Positions 36,705 through 46,238 of a DNA stretch of 64,000 nt are shown here, in pieces. Within the stretch, counting starts at the first letter, position 1. Each line of letters begins with the position of its first letter. The stretch spans positions 62,001-126,000 of the forward strand of contig JAFKGL010000012.1 in the NCBI GenBank assembly GCA_017307065.1. The letters are read 5' to 3'. The notes below the pieces were generated by a model. The model did not search any database, was not told the DNA's origin, and saw nothing but the letters and a program-made list of their open reading frames with translations. The translations under genes were made by a program, and so were the position numbers. This stretch comes from Candidatus Paracaedimonas acanthamoebae (GTDB lineage Bacteria > Pseudomonadota > Alphaproteobacteria > Caedimonadales > Caedimonadaceae).

Positions 36705-39527
36705 ATGACTCTTAATACTCTTAGTATTCGCGGCGCTCGTGAACATAATTTAAAGAATGTGGATGTTGATATCCCGCGCAACAAGCTTGTGGTGATCACA
36801 GGCTTAAGTGGGTCAGGCAAATCCTCTCTTGCTTTTGATACAATTTATGCTGAAGGCCAAAGGCGTTACGTCGAAAGTCTCTCAGCTTATGCCCGTCAAT
36901 TCTTAGAATTGATGCAAAAACCAGATGTTGATTCAATTGAAGGCTTGTCGCCGGCGATTTCAATTGAGCAAAAGACAACGTCGAAAAATCCTCGTTCTAC
37001 AGTTGGTACAGTGACGGAAGTCTATGATTATCTGCGTCTTCTTTTCGCACGCATAGGAATTCCTTACTCGCCTGCAACAGGTCTGCCTATTGAAAGCCAA
37101 ACAGTCTCACAGATGGTGGATCGGCTTATGGGGTGCCCCGAGGGAAGTCGTTGGCTTTTGTTGGCTCCCATCGTTCGAGGGCGAAAAGGGGAGTATAAAA
37201 AAGAAATTGCAGAGATGCAAAAACGAGGATTCCAAAGAATTAAAGTCGATGGAAAACTTTATGCGATTGAAGACGCTCCAGTCCTGGATAAAAAACTAAA
37301 GCACGATATTGAGATTGTTGTTGATCGTGTGGTTATTAAAGATGAAATTGCGACACGCCTTGCAGATAGTATTGAAACGGGCTTAAAGCTCGCGGAAGGG
37401 ATTCTTTTTGCTGAAAATGCCGACACGGAAGAGCGGCTGACATTTTCAGAAAAATTTGCTTGCCCCGCATCAGGTTTTACGATTGAAGCTATTGAACCGC
37501 GTCTTTTTTCTTTTAATAGTCCATTTGGGGCTTGCCCGGATTGTGATGGGTTGGGAGCTCGGATTCAGTTTGATCCTCAGTTAGTTATTCCAGATCCCTT
37601 GAAAACACTTGAACAAGGAGCGATTGTTCCGTGGGCAAATTCTTTTTTTATGTATTACCTTCAAACGTTGGAATCTGTTGTAAAAGCATTTAACGAAGAT
37701 ATTCATACATCTTTTCAACAATTAAAAGAAGAAACGCGCGACGCCATCTTATATGGGACAAAAGGAAAAGAAATTACCATTTCAATGATGGATGGAACGA
37801 GATCTTTTCAGCAAAAGAAACCCTTTGAAGGTGTTATTCCTCACTTAGAGCGACGATATCGTGAAAGTGAAAGTAACTCGCGTCGTGAAGAGCTTGAGCG
37901 TTATCAAATGAGCAGTCCTTGTGAAGTTTGTCATAGTTATCGTCTTAAGCCAGAAGCTCTTTCGGTAAAAATAAACGAAAAACATATTGGCCAAGTGACC
38001 GAGCTTTCGGTGGCTGAAGCGGTGAGGTGGTTTGAGGGGTTGGCACCGAAGCTTACCCAAAAACAGCAAGAAATAGCCTCTCGAATTTTAAAAGAAATCA
38101 ATGAGAGATTGGGATTTTTAAATAACGTTGGATTAGGTTATCTGACCTTATCACGTTCCTCGGGAACGCTATCAGGTGGAGAAAGTCAACGAATTCGGTT
38201 AGCGTCCCAAATTGGCTCTGGTTTAACGGGGGTTCTTTATGTTCTCGACGAGCCTTCGATTGGACTCCATCAGCGTGATAATGATCGTTTGCTAGAAACC
38301 TTAAGACGTCTTCGCGATTTGGAAAATACAGTCATCGTTGTTGAGCATGATGAAGATACTATTCGAGCCGCGGATTATCTTATTGATATGGGGCCTGGGG
38401 CGGGAATCCATGGGGGTGAAATTGTGTCTCAAGGAACGCCTGAGACAGTGATGACAGATCCTCAAAGCCTCACAGGAGCTTATCTTACAGGTAAAAGAAC
38501 TATCGAAGTTCCAACAAAACGGCGTCAAGGGAATGGACAAGTTTTAAAAGTTAAAGGAGCGAAAGCCAATAATCTTAAAAACCTTACAGTGGATTTTCCT
38601 TTAGGGACTCTTACGTGTGTGACAGGTGTTTCAGGAGGTGGAAAATCATCTCTTGTGATTGAAACGCTTTACAAAGCAATTGCTCGTCAATTGCATGGGG
38701 CTCGAGATCTTCCTGGCGAGCATACAGCTATTGAAGGGCTTGAGGCGATCGATAAAATTATTGATATAGATCAATCCCCTATTGGACGAACACCACGATC
38801 AAACCCAGCAACGTATATTGGGGCTTTTACGTCTATTCGAGAGTGGTTTGCAGCTTTACCGGAAGCCAAGGCTAGAGGATATCAGCCTGGACGTTTTTCT
38901 TTTAACGTCAAAGGCGGTCGCTGTGAGGCTTGTGAAGGAGACGGAGTCTTAAAAATTGAAATGCACTTTCTGCCTGATGTGTATGTTGAGTGCGATCACT
39001 GTAAAGGGAAGCGTTATAATCGAGAGACCTTAGAAGTAAAATACCGTGACAAAACGATTGCTGATATTCTTGATATGAGCGTTGAAGAAGGTCTTGAATT
39101 CTTTCAAGCAACACCGTCTGTGCGGGATAAACTTGCAACTCTTCAAAAGGTAGGATTGGGATATATCCATATTGGGCAGCGTGCCACAACACTTTCAGGA
39201 GGAGAGGCGCAAAGGATAAAATTATCAAAAGAATTGTCTAAACGGGCGACAGGTCGTACGCTTTATATCTTGGATGAGCCTACGACGGGCCTTCATTTCG
39301 AAGATGTGAATAAGTTGTTAGAGGTTCTTCATTCTCTTGTGGATCAAGGAAATACAATTATTGTAATCGAACATAATCTTGAAGTGATTAAAACCGCAGA
39401 TTGGGTAATTGATTTGGGACCAGAAGGGGGACATGAAGGCGGAAAGGTTGTTGGAAAAGGGACGCCTGAAGCGCTTGCAAAAATTCCAGAAAGTTATACA
39501 GGGAAATATCTTAAAAAATATCTTTAA
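36705..39527 (+). CDS. uvrA: UvrABC excinuclease subunit A
   Basis: Damage-recognition ATPase of nucleotide excision repair, working as a dimer with UvrB. The 940-residue protein has two ABC ATPase halves: [12 protein letters not shown] near 34 with a signature [14 protein letters not shown], and [12 protein letters not shown] near 643 with [15 protein letters not shown]. Zinc-binding cysteine clusters are visible ([18 protein letters not shown], and CEACEGDG with [14 protein letters not shown]). ATG 36705 with GGAAG just upstream is preferred over a TTG 15 bases before. It converges on the xerC relic and fsa. Confidence 0.98.
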   Translation: MTLNTLSIRGAREHNLKNVDVDIPRNKLVVITGLSGSGKSSLAFDTIYAEGQRRYVESLSAYARQFLELMQKPDVDSIEGLSPAISIEQKTTSKNPRSTVGTVTEVYDYLRLLFARIGIPYSPATGLPIESQTVSQMVDRLMGCPEGSRWLLLAPIVRGRKGEYKKEIAEMQKRGFQRIKVDGKLYAIEDAPVLDKKLKHDIEIVVDRVVIKDEIATRLADSIETGLKLAEGILFAENADTEERLTFSEKFACPASGFTIEAIEPRLFSFNSPFGACPDCDGLGARIQFDPQLVIPDPLKTLEQGAIVPWANSFFMYYLQTLESVVKAFNEDIHTSFQQLKEETRDAILYGTKGKEITISMMDGTRSFQQKKPFEGVIPHLERRYRESESNSRREELERYQMSSPCEVCHSYRLKPEALSVKINEKHIGQVTELSVAEAVRWFEGLAPKLTQKQQEIASRILKEINERLGFLNNVGLGYLTLSRSSGTLSGGESQRIRLASQIGSGLTGVLYVLDEPSIGLHQRDNDRLLETLRRLRDLENTVIVVEHDEDTIRAADYLIDMGPGAGIHGGEIVSQGTPETVMTDPQSLTGAYLTGKRTIEVPTKRRQGNGQVLKVKGAKANNLKNLTVDFPLGTLTCVTGVSGGGKSSLVIETLYKAIARQLHGARDLPGEHTAIEGLEAIDKIIDIDQSPIGRTPRSNPATYIGAFTSIREWFAALPEAKARGYQPGRFSFNVKGGRCEACEGDGVLKIEMHFLPDVYVECDHCKGKRYNRETLEVKYRDKTIADILDMSVEEGLEFFQATPSVRDKLATLQKVGLGYIHIGQRATTLSGGEAQRIKLSKELSKRATGRTLYILDEPTTGLHFEDVNKLLEVLHSLVDQGNTIIVIEHNLEVIKTADWVIDLGPEGGHEGGKVVGKGTPEALAKIPESYTGKYLKKYL

Positions 39528-39530
39528 CTT

Positions 39531-39830
39531 ATGTTTTTTTGGGAGCTTAGATGTTTTGATTTTTAAATGGGTAATGCCTGATAAGATAATTCATAAATGA
39601 ACGGAACGTATAGAAGACAAAGACCTTGCGATTGGAATAGTTAAAATCTTTTTTACGGCTCAATGCGTCAGATAAGCCCCTAAATCTCTGCTATAATTTG
39701 AAACAGTGTGAAGAGAAACATCCTTTTCAACGGTGAGCCAGTTGAGCCACTCTTGTAAATAAGGTTGTAGGCTAATACTGATAATTTGGCTCGGGATAAA
39801 GGCAAAGGAGCGTGTTTCTCTTTCCACCAT
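39531..39830 (-). pseudogene. xerC: Truncated, decayed xerC (N-terminal core-binding domain only)
   Basis: Reading leftward from ATG 39830, six bases after the fsa stop, gives 56 codons to a TGA at 39660. The segment LQEWLNWLTVEKDVSLHTVS followed by NYSRDLGAYL matches the start of the XerC/XerD core-binding (SAM-like) domain. In the same frame past the stop, IARSLSSIRS and, after a second TGA at 39591, SGITHLKIKTSKLPKK continue the family pattern up to the uvrA stop. A section of about 15 residues after the first stop looks deleted, and the whole catalytic domain (Arg-His-Arg-Tyr) is absent. In related bacteria an intact xerC sits beside fsa and priA, exactly this position. Confidence 0.75.
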
Positions 39831-39836
39831 TTATCT

Positions 39837-40493
39837 CTAAAGGATCGTTTGTCCTGTTGCTTTCCAGTCTTTTAAAAAGGCTTCCAGACCTTGATCTGTT
39901 AACGGGTGATTGTAAAGTTGGCGAAACGTTTTACCTGGGAGTGTAACAACATCTGCGCCAATCTTAGCAACTTCAAGAACATGGTAAGGATGACGAACAG
40001 AGGCGGCAAGAATGGCCGTTTCGATCTCAGGATAATTATCATAGATAAGCCGGATATCTCGAATTAATTGCAATCCATCCATGCTGATATCATCAAGACG
40101 ACCTAAAAAGGGGGAGATGAAGGTGGCGCCTGCCCGCGCTGCCAGAAGAGCTTGCGTTGCAGAGAAACATAAAGTAACATTCACCATGATTCCTTGAGAT
40201 GATAAAGCCTTACAGGCCTTTAAGCCGTCAAAAGTAAGAGGGACTTTGATAGTGATTTGTTCGCTAATTTGCGTAAGAACAGAAGCTTCTTGCATCATTT
40301 CAGGGTAAGTCGTGGCGGTGACTTCGGCGCTGACAGGTCCTTCAACGATGGAGCAAATTTCGGCAATAACCTTTTTAATTTCCTGCCCTGATTTAGCAAT
40401 TAAACTAGGATTTGTTGTGACACCAGAAATAAGACCAGAATCAGCGAGTTCGCGAATTTCCAGAATGTCAGCACTATCGAGGAAAAAATTCAT
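39837..40493 (-). CDS. fsa: Fructose-6-phosphate aldolase/short transaldolase
   Basis: A 218-residue class I aldolase of the small transaldolase family (FSA/TalC), forming a TIM barrel. [29 protein letters not shown], the Schiff-base lysine in [22 protein letters not shown] and [24 protein letters not shown] are all visible. Many members of this size act as true transaldolases in the pentose phosphate pathway, so the exact reaction is open. It is divergent from priA with 78 bases between, and followed by the xerC relic on the same transcript. Confidence 0.93.
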   Translation of the reverse strand: MNFFLDSADILEIRELADSGLISGVTTNPSLIAKSGQEIKKVIAEICSIVEGPVSAEVTATTYPEMMQEASVLTQISEQITIKVPLTFDGLKACKALSSQGIMVNVTLCFSATQALLAARAGATFISPFLGRLDDISMDGLQLIRDIRLIYDNYPEIETAILAASVRHPYHVLEVAKIGADVVTLPGKTFRQLYNHPLTDQGLEAFLKDWKATGQTIL

Positions 40494-40571
40494 AAAAGGT
40501 TCCTTTCGTTCTTTTGGCGAAAGTATAACGATAATAAAGGATAAGGGATAGAGAAATATCTTAAAAAATTA

Positions 40572-42548
40572 ATGATGCAAAAAGTAGGTGTTCTTCTTCC
40601 AGTTCCTTTAAGTCAGGTTTATGATTATATCGTTCCTGAAGATATGTCTCTTATTGTTGGGGATATGGTATTGGTCCCCTTTGGGGCAAGGCGCCTTTAT
40701 GGCGTTGTCTGGAGACTTTCTGAATTTTCAGAAACGTCAAAACCCCTAAAAGAAATCTGTGAGAAGTTTGACCTGCCGACCATTCCTTTAGCGAACTTGG
40801 AATTTATTGAATGGGTTGCAAATTATACATTAACACCTCTTGGGACCATGCTCAAATTAATGCTGAGTGCGCCTCAAGTTTTCAAAATCTTAAAACGGCA
40901 ATCAAAGAAAATTGATAAAATTTTGAGCCCGCATCCTGATTTTTCTTCAGTTCATTTTTCACCGGCTCAAGAGCTAACATATCAAGACCTTAAAACACGG
41001 CTTGATCAAGGATATTCAGTTTCTGTTTTAGATGGAGTCACGGGTTCAGGAAAAACAGAGATCTATCTTGAATTAATTGCTGAGGTTTTGAGAAGACAGC
41101 AACAGGCTCTCGTCTTATTGCCTGAAATTTCTCTATCTCCTCAAATGATTGAAAGATTCGAAAAAAGATTTGGGACATCCCCTTCACTTTGGCATTCGTT
41201 GTTAACCCCAGCTCAGCGTCGAGAGACGTGGAAACAGATTATCAAAGGAGAGGCAAAGGTAATTATTGGAGCCCGCTCAGCGTTATTTCTTCCTTATTCA
41301 AACTTAGGTTTAATTGTTGTGGATGAGGAACATGAGCAAACGTATAAGCAAGATGAGGGGGCTATTTATCAAGGGCGAGATATGGCTGTCGTGCGAGCAT
41401 CGCTGGATCATATTCCTGTTGTTTTAGCTTCTGCGACTCCATCTTTAGAGACGCACTATAATTGCCACCAAGGGCGTTATCATAAGGTTACGTTGGAAAG
41501 TCGATTTGGTGAGGCTTCTCTTCCTGAAATTAAAATTGTTGATTTGAAAGAATCAAAATCAAAAGAATGGATTTCAGCGCCGTTATTTGATGAAATCAAT
41601 AAGATCACGTCTTCTGGAGAGCAGGCCCTTTTATTTTTGAATAGACGAGGATATGCGCCTCTCACGTTATGCAGTGCTTGTGGAACAAAAGTTGAATGTC
41701 CTTTTTGTACGGCATGGTTAGTTGATCATAGGGTACAAGGGAGGCTTGTTTGTCATTATTGTGGGCATGCAGTTGCCCAGTTAAAAGAATGTACAAGCTG
41801 TCATGCGAAAGATAGTTTTGTAGCTTGTGGGCCAGGTGTGGAGCGTCTAGCTGAAGAAGTTGCAGGACGATTTCCTCATCTTAATTACTGTATTATTTCC
41901 AGTGATATTATTTCAAACGTACAAGAATTAGACCTTGTCTTGTCAAGGATAAAAAATAATGAAGTCTCAATAATTATTGGCACTCAAATGATTGCTAAAG
42001 GTCATCATTTTCCTCATTTAACGCTTGTTGGCGTCATTGATGCAGATTTGGGGCTGCAAGGAGGGGATCTTCGAGGGAGCGAAAGGACCTATCAATTGCT
42101 TCAACAGGTAGGTGGGAGAGCTGGACGAGAGCATAAATCTGGAAAAGTCTGGCTTCAGACTTACTATCCTGACCATCCTGTTATGCAAGCCCTTGTTACT
42201 GGAGATCGAGAACAGTTCATCAGACAAGAACTTTTTATGAGAGAAAGCAATTTAATGCCGCCTTTCAGTCGTCTTGCTGCCTTAATTCTTACAGGAATGG
42301 ATGAGGATCAAGTAAAGCAAGAAGCGCTTCGACTTCTGAGTGTTGTGCCTAAAGAGATGCATGTGGAGATTTTAGGGCCAGCACCAGCCCCCATTTATAT
42401 GATTCGTGGACGTTATCGGTGGCGCATTCTTGTGAAGAGTCCCCGTAATTATAATTTACAGAAATTTCTGAAATTATGGCTTTATTCTGTCAAGTTACCA
42501 TCTTCTATTCGTCTAAAAATTGATATCGATCCGTATAATTTTTTATAA
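40572..42548 (+). CDS. priA: Primosomal replication restart helicase PriA
   Basis: 3'-to-5' superfamily 2 helicase that reloads the replisome at collapsed forks. The 658-residue protein is somewhat shorter than the E. coli form (about 730). It has an N-terminal 3'-DNA-binding domain, GVTGSGKTEIYLEL near 155, the DEEH box in VVDEEHEQTYKQDE, and a zinc module with eight cysteines (CSACGTKVECPFC and CHYCGH with CTSCHAK) at about 367-418. GTQMIAKGHHFPHLTLVGV and QVGGRAGR follow. The start is one of two adjacent ATGs. A hairpin terminator lies 26 bases after the stop. Confidence 0.97.
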   Translation: MMQKVGVLLPVPLSQVYDYIVPEDMSLIVGDMVLVPFGARRLYGVVWRLSEFSETSKPLKEICEKFDLPTIPLANLEFIEWVANYTLTPLGTMLKLMLSAPQVFKILKRQSKKIDKILSPHPDFSSVHFSPAQELTYQDLKTRLDQGYSVSVLDGVTGSGKTEIYLELIAEVLRRQQQALVLLPEISLSPQMIERFEKRFGTSPSLWHSLLTPAQRRETWKQIIKGEAKVIIGARSALFLPYSNLGLIVVDEEHEQTYKQDEGAIYQGRDMAVVRASLDHIPVVLASATPSLETHYNCHQGRYHKVTLESRFGEASLPEIKIVDLKESKSKEWISAPLFDEINKITSSGEQALLFLNRRGYAPLTLCSACGTKVECPFCTAWLVDHRVQGRLVCHYCGHAVAQLKECTSCHAKDSFVACGPGVERLAEEVAGRFPHLNYCIISSDIISNVQELDLVLSRIKNNEVSIIIGTQMIAKGHHFPHLTLVGVIDADLGLQGGDLRGSERTYQLLQQVGGRAGREHKSGKVWLQTYYPDHPVMQALVTGDREQFIRQELFMRESNLMPPFSRLAALILTGMDEDQVKQEALRLLSVVPKEMHVEILGPAPAPIYMIRGRYRWRILVKSPRNYNLQKFLKLWLYSVKLPSSIRLKIDIDPYNFL

Positions 42549-42566
42549 ATTATTAATCTGCAAAGT

Positions 42567-42597
42567 TAAAACAAAAACGGCGCTTAAAGCGCCGTTT
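42567..42597. terminator. Terminator between priA and the DUF378 gene
   Basis: AAACGGCGCT (42575-42584), a three-base loop and AGCGCCGTTT (42588-42597) form a perfect 10-bp GC-rich stem. Read on the minus strand it is followed by a T-rich run (TTTTTGTTTT), a good intrinsic terminator for the DUF378 gene; on the plus strand it can also stop priA, though with a short U run. Confidence 0.8.
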
Positions 42598-42614
42598 ATC
42601 ATGAATGAGGTTGG

Positions 42615-42815
42615 TTATATGGATTTTTTAAAGGTTGTTAGTAAATAAAGTCCTGACAAAGCAATTAAGCTATAGATAAGCTTAACAAGGATAGGGAAGC
42701 TTCCAAAAAAACTTTCTACAATATTGAAATGAAAAAATCCGACAAGCCCCCAATTTATAGCTCCAATAATAACAAGTATTGTTGATATTGATGGTATTAA
42801 TACTTTTGTATTCAT
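42615..42815 (-). CDS. DUF378 small membrane protein
   Basis: A 66-residue protein with two hydrophobic helices (about 7-29 and 42-61). The family pattern is clear: INWGLVGFFHFNIVESFFG, then IYSLIALSGLYLL (YuzA/DUF378). The function of the family is unknown. It has its own terminator and a GGAGAAGC-like ribosome site upstream, and stands alone between priA and ffh, transcribed away from ffh. Confidence 0.8.
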   Translation of the reverse strand: MNTKVLIPSISTILVIIGAINWGLVGFFHFNIVESFFGSFPILVKLIYSLIALSGLYLLTTFKKSI

Positions 42816-42950
42816 GGCGCTTCTCCTTCTGTATTAAGAGTTTACCCGCACTTTAATTATATCATTTTTATTTGTTTTATGGATAGAAATAAATAAAATG
42901 ATTAAATTATTTTATTTATGGTGAAAGAATAATTTTTTAGAAAAGATGGT

Positions 42951-42972
42951 TTTGATATACGTTTGATATACG
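42951..42972. repeat. Tandem 11-bp direct repeat upstream of the ffh promoter
   Basis: TTTGATATACG occurs twice back to back (42951-42961, 42962-42972), ending seven bases before the -35 box at 42980. One-turn spacing of two identical sites is typical of an activator binding region. Confidence 0.55.
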
Positions 42973-42979
42973 GATATGC

Positions 42980-43008
42980 TTGACTTTTGTTAAAAGGATC
43001 TCTAGAAG
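42980..43008 (+). promoter_or_regulatory. Possible ffh promoter
   Basis: TTGACT (42980-42985), a 17-base spacer and TAGAAG (43003-43008). The -35 box is strong and the -10 box weak, which would fit a promoter helped by a protein bound to the upstream tandem repeat. Confidence 0.45.
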
Positions 43009-43023
43009 AAAACATGATGTAAA

Positions 43024-43052
43024 CGTCAGTTAGCGATATTCGCCCACTGACG
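43024..43052 (+). promoter_or_regulatory. Structured hairpin in the ffh leader
   Basis: CGTCAGT (43024-43030) pairs with ACTGACG (43046-43052); inside, after a 2x2 internal loop, GCGA (43033-43036) pairs with TCGC (43040-43043) around a three-base loop. It sits 20 bases before the ffh start codon. No U-tract follows, so it is more likely a translation or stability element than a terminator. Confidence 0.5.
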
Positions 43053-43072
43053 CATTATTTGTTGGGTAAAGA

Positions 43073-44422
43073 ATGTTTGATAATTTAAGCCAAAAACTTG
43101 GCGACATCTTTGATAAATTAAAAAAGAGAGGGGCTCTTAGTGAGGCTGATGTTGAAGCAGCTTTAAGAGAAATTCGTGTAGCCCTGCTTGAGGCAGATGT
43201 AGCTTTGCCTGTTGTTAAAGATTTCGTTAATCAGGTGAAAGAACGTGCTGTAGGGCAGGAAGTTATTAAAAGTATTACCCCCGGACAAATGGTTGTAAAG
43301 ATTGTCCATGATCAGCTTGTTAGCGTTTTGGGAAGCGAAAATGTCGCTCTCAATCTTGCGACAAATCCGCCGGCCGTTATGATGGTTGTTGGCTTACAAG
43401 GATCCGGAAAAACAACCTCAACAGCCAAAATCGCCCGTTTTTTAAAAGTAAAAAAGAATAAAAAAATTCTTATGGCTTCTGTTGATATTTATCGTCCAGC
43501 AGCCCGAGAACAGTTAGAAATTTTAGGACGTCAAGTCGAGGTTGATACTTTAGAAATTATTGAGAAGGAAAAACCTTTAGAGATTGTTAAGCGTGCCTAT
43601 AATAAAGCAAAGCTTGAGGGATATGATATTCTTTTACTCGACACGGCAGGACGTTTGCATGTCGATGAAGAGCTTATGGAAGAGTTAACAGCTTTAAAAA
43701 AAGCAGTTAATCCTATTGAGACTCTCTTAGTTGCTGATGCAATGACAGGACAAGATGCTGTTAATATTGCTCGAAATTTCCAAGAAAAGGTAGGGTTGAC
43801 CGGTATTGTTCTGACAAGAATTGATGGAGATGGGCGTGGAGGTGCGGCTCTTTCAATTAAAGCAATTACGGGATGTCCAATTAAGTTATTAGGAATCGGC
43901 GAACATCTTGATCAAATAGAAGAATTTCATCCTGAGCGTATAGCAGGACGTATCCTTGATATGGGAGATGTCTTAAGTCTCGTTGAAAAAGCTGTCGAAA
44001 CAATTGATCGAGAAGAAGCAGAGAAGCTTGCTCATAAAGCAAGTAAGGGTGAATTCGATCTCGATGATCTTGCGTCTCAATTGCGTCAAGTCTCAAAAAT
44101 GGGTGGCATGGGGGGAGTGCTTTCAATGTTACCAGGTATGGGGAAGATGAAAGAGCGCATTCAAGATGCAGGGCTTAGTGATCAGCTTGTTAAAAGACAA
44201 TTGGCAATAATAAGTTCTATGACGATAAAAGAGCGTCGTAATTATAAATTGTTAAATGGGTCTAGACGCAAGCGCATTGCTGGAGGATCTGGGACGGCAG
44301 TTGCTGATGTGAATCGTCTTTTAAAACAATTTCAAGATATGCGAGACATGATGAAAAGAATGTCGAAAGTCGGGGAAAAGGGCCTTAAAAGGCAAGGTTT
44401 AAGAGGATTGTTAGGTAAATAA
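43073..44422 (+). CDS. ffh: Signal recognition particle protein Ffh
   Basis: SRP54 GTPase that, with 4.5S RNA, captures signal sequences on nascent inner-membrane proteins and docks with FtsY. The 449-residue protein has the helical N domain, the G domain with VGLQGSGKTTSTAK near 106, DTAGRLHVDEELM and TRIDGDGRGGAALS, and a methionine-rich M domain (MGGMGGVLSMLPGMGKMKER, then KRIAGGSGTAVADVNRLLKQF) that binds RNA and signal peptides. It heads the ffh-rpsP-rimM-trmD-rplS cluster and has the region's most elaborate upstream sequence. Confidence 0.97.
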   Translation: MFDNLSQKLGDIFDKLKKRGALSEADVEAALREIRVALLEADVALPVVKDFVNQVKERAVGQEVIKSITPGQMVVKIVHDQLVSVLGSENVALNLATNPPAVMMVVGLQGSGKTTSTAKIARFLKVKKNKKILMASVDIYRPAAREQLEILGRQVEVDTLEIIEKEKPLEIVKRAYNKAKLEGYDILLLDTAGRLHVDEELMEELTALKKAVNPIETLLVADAMTGQDAVNIARNFQEKVGLTGIVLTRIDGDGRGGAALSIKAITGCPIKLLGIGEHLDQIEEFHPERIAGRILDMGDVLSLVEKAVETIDREEAEKLAHKASKGEFDLDDLASQLRQVSKMGGMGGVLSMLPGMGKMKERIQDAGLSDQLVKRQLAIISSMTIKERRNYKLLNGSRRKRIAGGSGTAVADVNRLLKQFQDMRDMMKRMSKVGEKGLKRQGLRGLLGK

Positions 44423-44466
44423 AGAAGATTAATAGTTAATATCAATAGACATTAAGGAGTAAAAAG

Positions 44467-44916
44467 ATGTCATTAAAAATTCGTTTAGCACGCGGTGGTT
44501 CAAAAAAGCGTCCTTTCTATCGAGTTGTTGTTGCAGATTCAAGAAGTCCACGTGATGGTCGTTTTATTGAGAAGGTGGGAACTTATAACCCAATTCTTGC
44601 TTCAGATCATCCACAACGTCTTGTATTGAATCAAGAGAGAGTTAAGCACTGGTTAGGTGTCGGTGCAGAACCAACAGATCGTTTGGTTCGCTTTTTTGGC
44701 CAGTTGGGGCTTGTAAAGGTATCAAAATTTAATAATCCACAAAAAGCTGCTCCGAAGAAGAAAGCACAGGAACGTATGCAAGAAGTTGCTGAAGCTGCAC
44801 AGAAAGCGGCAGAAGCACAAAAAGCTGCTGAAGCAGCTGCAATTGCTGCAAAAAATGTTTCTGAAGCGCCAGCTGAACCTGCTGCAGAAACTTCAACAGA
44901 AGAAGCTAACGCTTAA
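44467..44916 (+). CDS. rpsP: 30S ribosomal protein S16 with an alanine-rich tail
   Basis: The first 85 residues are normal S16 ([57 protein letters not shown]). The remaining 60 or so are an Ala/Lys/Glu-rich low-complexity extension ([20 protein letters not shown]) that should form a long helix or stay disordered. Tails of this kind occur in other alphaproteobacterial S16 proteins, though with varying length. AAGGAG is seven bases upstream of the start. It lies in the usual place between ffh and rimM. Confidence 0.96.
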   Translation: MSLKIRLARGGSKKRPFYRVVVADSRSPRDGRFIEKVGTYNPILASDHPQRLVLNQERVKHWLGVGAEPTDRLVRFFGQLGLVKVSKFNNPQKAAPKKKAQERMQEVAEAAQKAAEAQKAAEAAAIAAKNVSEAPAEPAAETSTEEANA

Positions 44917-44931
44917 AGTTATTAAAGAAGT

Positions 44932-44953
44932 CTCCTGGTTTAAAAGCCAGGAG
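44932..44953 (+). terminator. Hairpin between rpsP and rimM
   Basis: CTCCTGG (44932-44938) pairs with CCAGGAG (44947-44953). It is followed by CGTTTCTGGG, with no true U-tract, and stands 20 bases before rimM. It could partly terminate transcription so that ribosomal protein S16 is made in excess of RimM and TrmD, or mark an RNA processing site. Confidence 0.4.
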
Positions 44954-44972
44954 CGTTTCTGGGATTTAAATC

Positions 44973-45512
44973 GTGAATCAATCTTCATCGCCTATTTTAA
45001 TGGGAGTCGTTCACTCGGCTCATGGGATTAAGGGGCAAGTTAAAATAAAAGTGTTTGCGGCCTCGCCAACTTCTTTTTTGGAGTATGCGCATTTTATCGA
45101 TAAAGAAGGTGAAAAAACATTTGTCCTTAAAGATGCTTATTTATTCAAAGAAGATATAATTGTTGCGACATTAAAAGGGATTCATGATCGAAACCAGGCG
45201 GAAAGATTAAAAGGAACCGAGTTTTATATTCCAAGAGAATTATTACCCTCAGTTGAAGAAGAAGAATATTATTATCAAGATCTAATTGGTTTAGAGGTTC
45301 ACTCGCAAGCAGGTGATTCGCTGGGAATCGTTGCCTCAGTTTACAATTTTGGAAGCGGGGATTTGATTGAAATAAATCTTTCTCATTCTCGAGAAGTGGT
45401 TGTGTTACCGTTTACAAAAGAAGCTATACCTACAATTTCTATTTCAGAGAAATATCTTGTTATAAATGAAGAATTTTTAAAGCAATTTCAAACACGCAGA
45501 AAAGGCGAGTAA
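44973..45512 (+). CDS. rimM: Ribosome maturation factor RimM
   Basis: Assembles the 30S head domain, binding S19. The 179-residue protein has the N-terminal RimM barrel (MGVVHSAHGIKGQVKIKVFA) and a C-terminal PRC-barrel (YYYQDLIGLEVHSQAGDSLGIVASVYNFGSGDLIEI). It starts with GTG at 44973, preceded by TGGGAT; a later ATG at 45000 would cut into the first strand. It is followed six bases later by trmD. Confidence 0.94.
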   Translation: MNQSSSPILMGVVHSAHGIKGQVKIKVFAASPTSFLEYAHFIDKEGEKTFVLKDAYLFKEDIIVATLKGIHDRNQAERLKGTEFYIPRELLPSVEEEEYYYQDLIGLEVHSQAGDSLGIVASVYNFGSGDLIEINLSHSREVVVLPFTKEAIPTISISEKYLVINEEFLKQFQTRRKGE

Positions 45513-45518
45513 AATTTA

Positions 45519-46235
45519 ATGACTTGCTTACTTTCTGCTAAGATTTTCACAATATTTCCTGAAATGTTTCCTGGCCCTTTAGCGGAATCCGTTGTAGGCA
45601 GAGCATTACAGAATAATCTCTGGTCTTTAGAGGCCATAAATCTTCGAGATTATACGGTTGATAAACATCGGTCTGTCGATGATGCTGCTTTTGGGGGAGG
45701 CCCTGGAATGGTGCTTCGTCCCGATATTATAGATGCGGCTTTAAAAGATCATTATAAGTCTCGACCAAATACCTTGATTTATCTTTCGCCTCGTGGCATA
45801 CCATTGACACAAGAATATGTAAAAAAGCTTGCCAATCAATCTCACTTGGGATTATTGTGTGGACGCTTTGAAGGAATTGATCAGCGCGTCTTAGATGCGT
45901 GGCATATTGAAGAGGTAAGCTTAGGAGATTTTATTCTCTCAGGTGGTGAGATTGCTGCAATGGCTCTTTTAGATGCAATTGTGAGGCTTTTACCTGGAGT
46001 TCTTGGTGAAAAGGACTCTCTTAATGAAGAGAGTTTTACTGAGAACTTATTGGAGTACCCTCAATATACAAGACCTCGAAATTGGAATGATCATCTGGTG
46101 CCAGAAATATTATTAAGTGGGCACCATGAAAAAATTAAAGCTTGGCGGAAGGCTGAGTCGGAAAAGTTAACACGTGAGCGGCGTGTCGATTTATGGCAGC
46201 GCTATAAGGCGACTCAGCAAGAGAGAAAGGATTAA
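45519..46235 (+). CDS. trmD: tRNA (guanine-37-N1) methyltransferase
   Basis: SPOUT-family enzyme making m1G37, which prevents +1 frameshifting. The 238-residue protein shows IFPEMFPGPLAESVVGRAL, FGGGPGMVLRPDI, LSPRGIPLTQ, the trefoil-knot SAM pocket LCGRFEGIDQRVLD and SLGDFILSGGEIAAM, and YPQYTRP near the C-terminus. Length is typical. It is placed between rimM and rplS, three bases from the latter. Confidence 0.97.
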   Translation: MTCLLSAKIFTIFPEMFPGPLAESVVGRALQNNLWSLEAINLRDYTVDKHRSVDDAAFGGGPGMVLRPDIIDAALKDHYKSRPNTLIYLSPRGIPLTQEYVKKLANQSHLGLLCGRFEGIDQRVLDAWHIEEVSLGDFILSGGEIAAMALLDAIVRLLPGVLGEKDSLNEESFTENLLEYPQYTRPRNWNDHLVPEILLSGHHEKIKAWRKAESEKLTRERRVDLWQRYKATQQERKD

Positions 46236-46238
46236 AGA

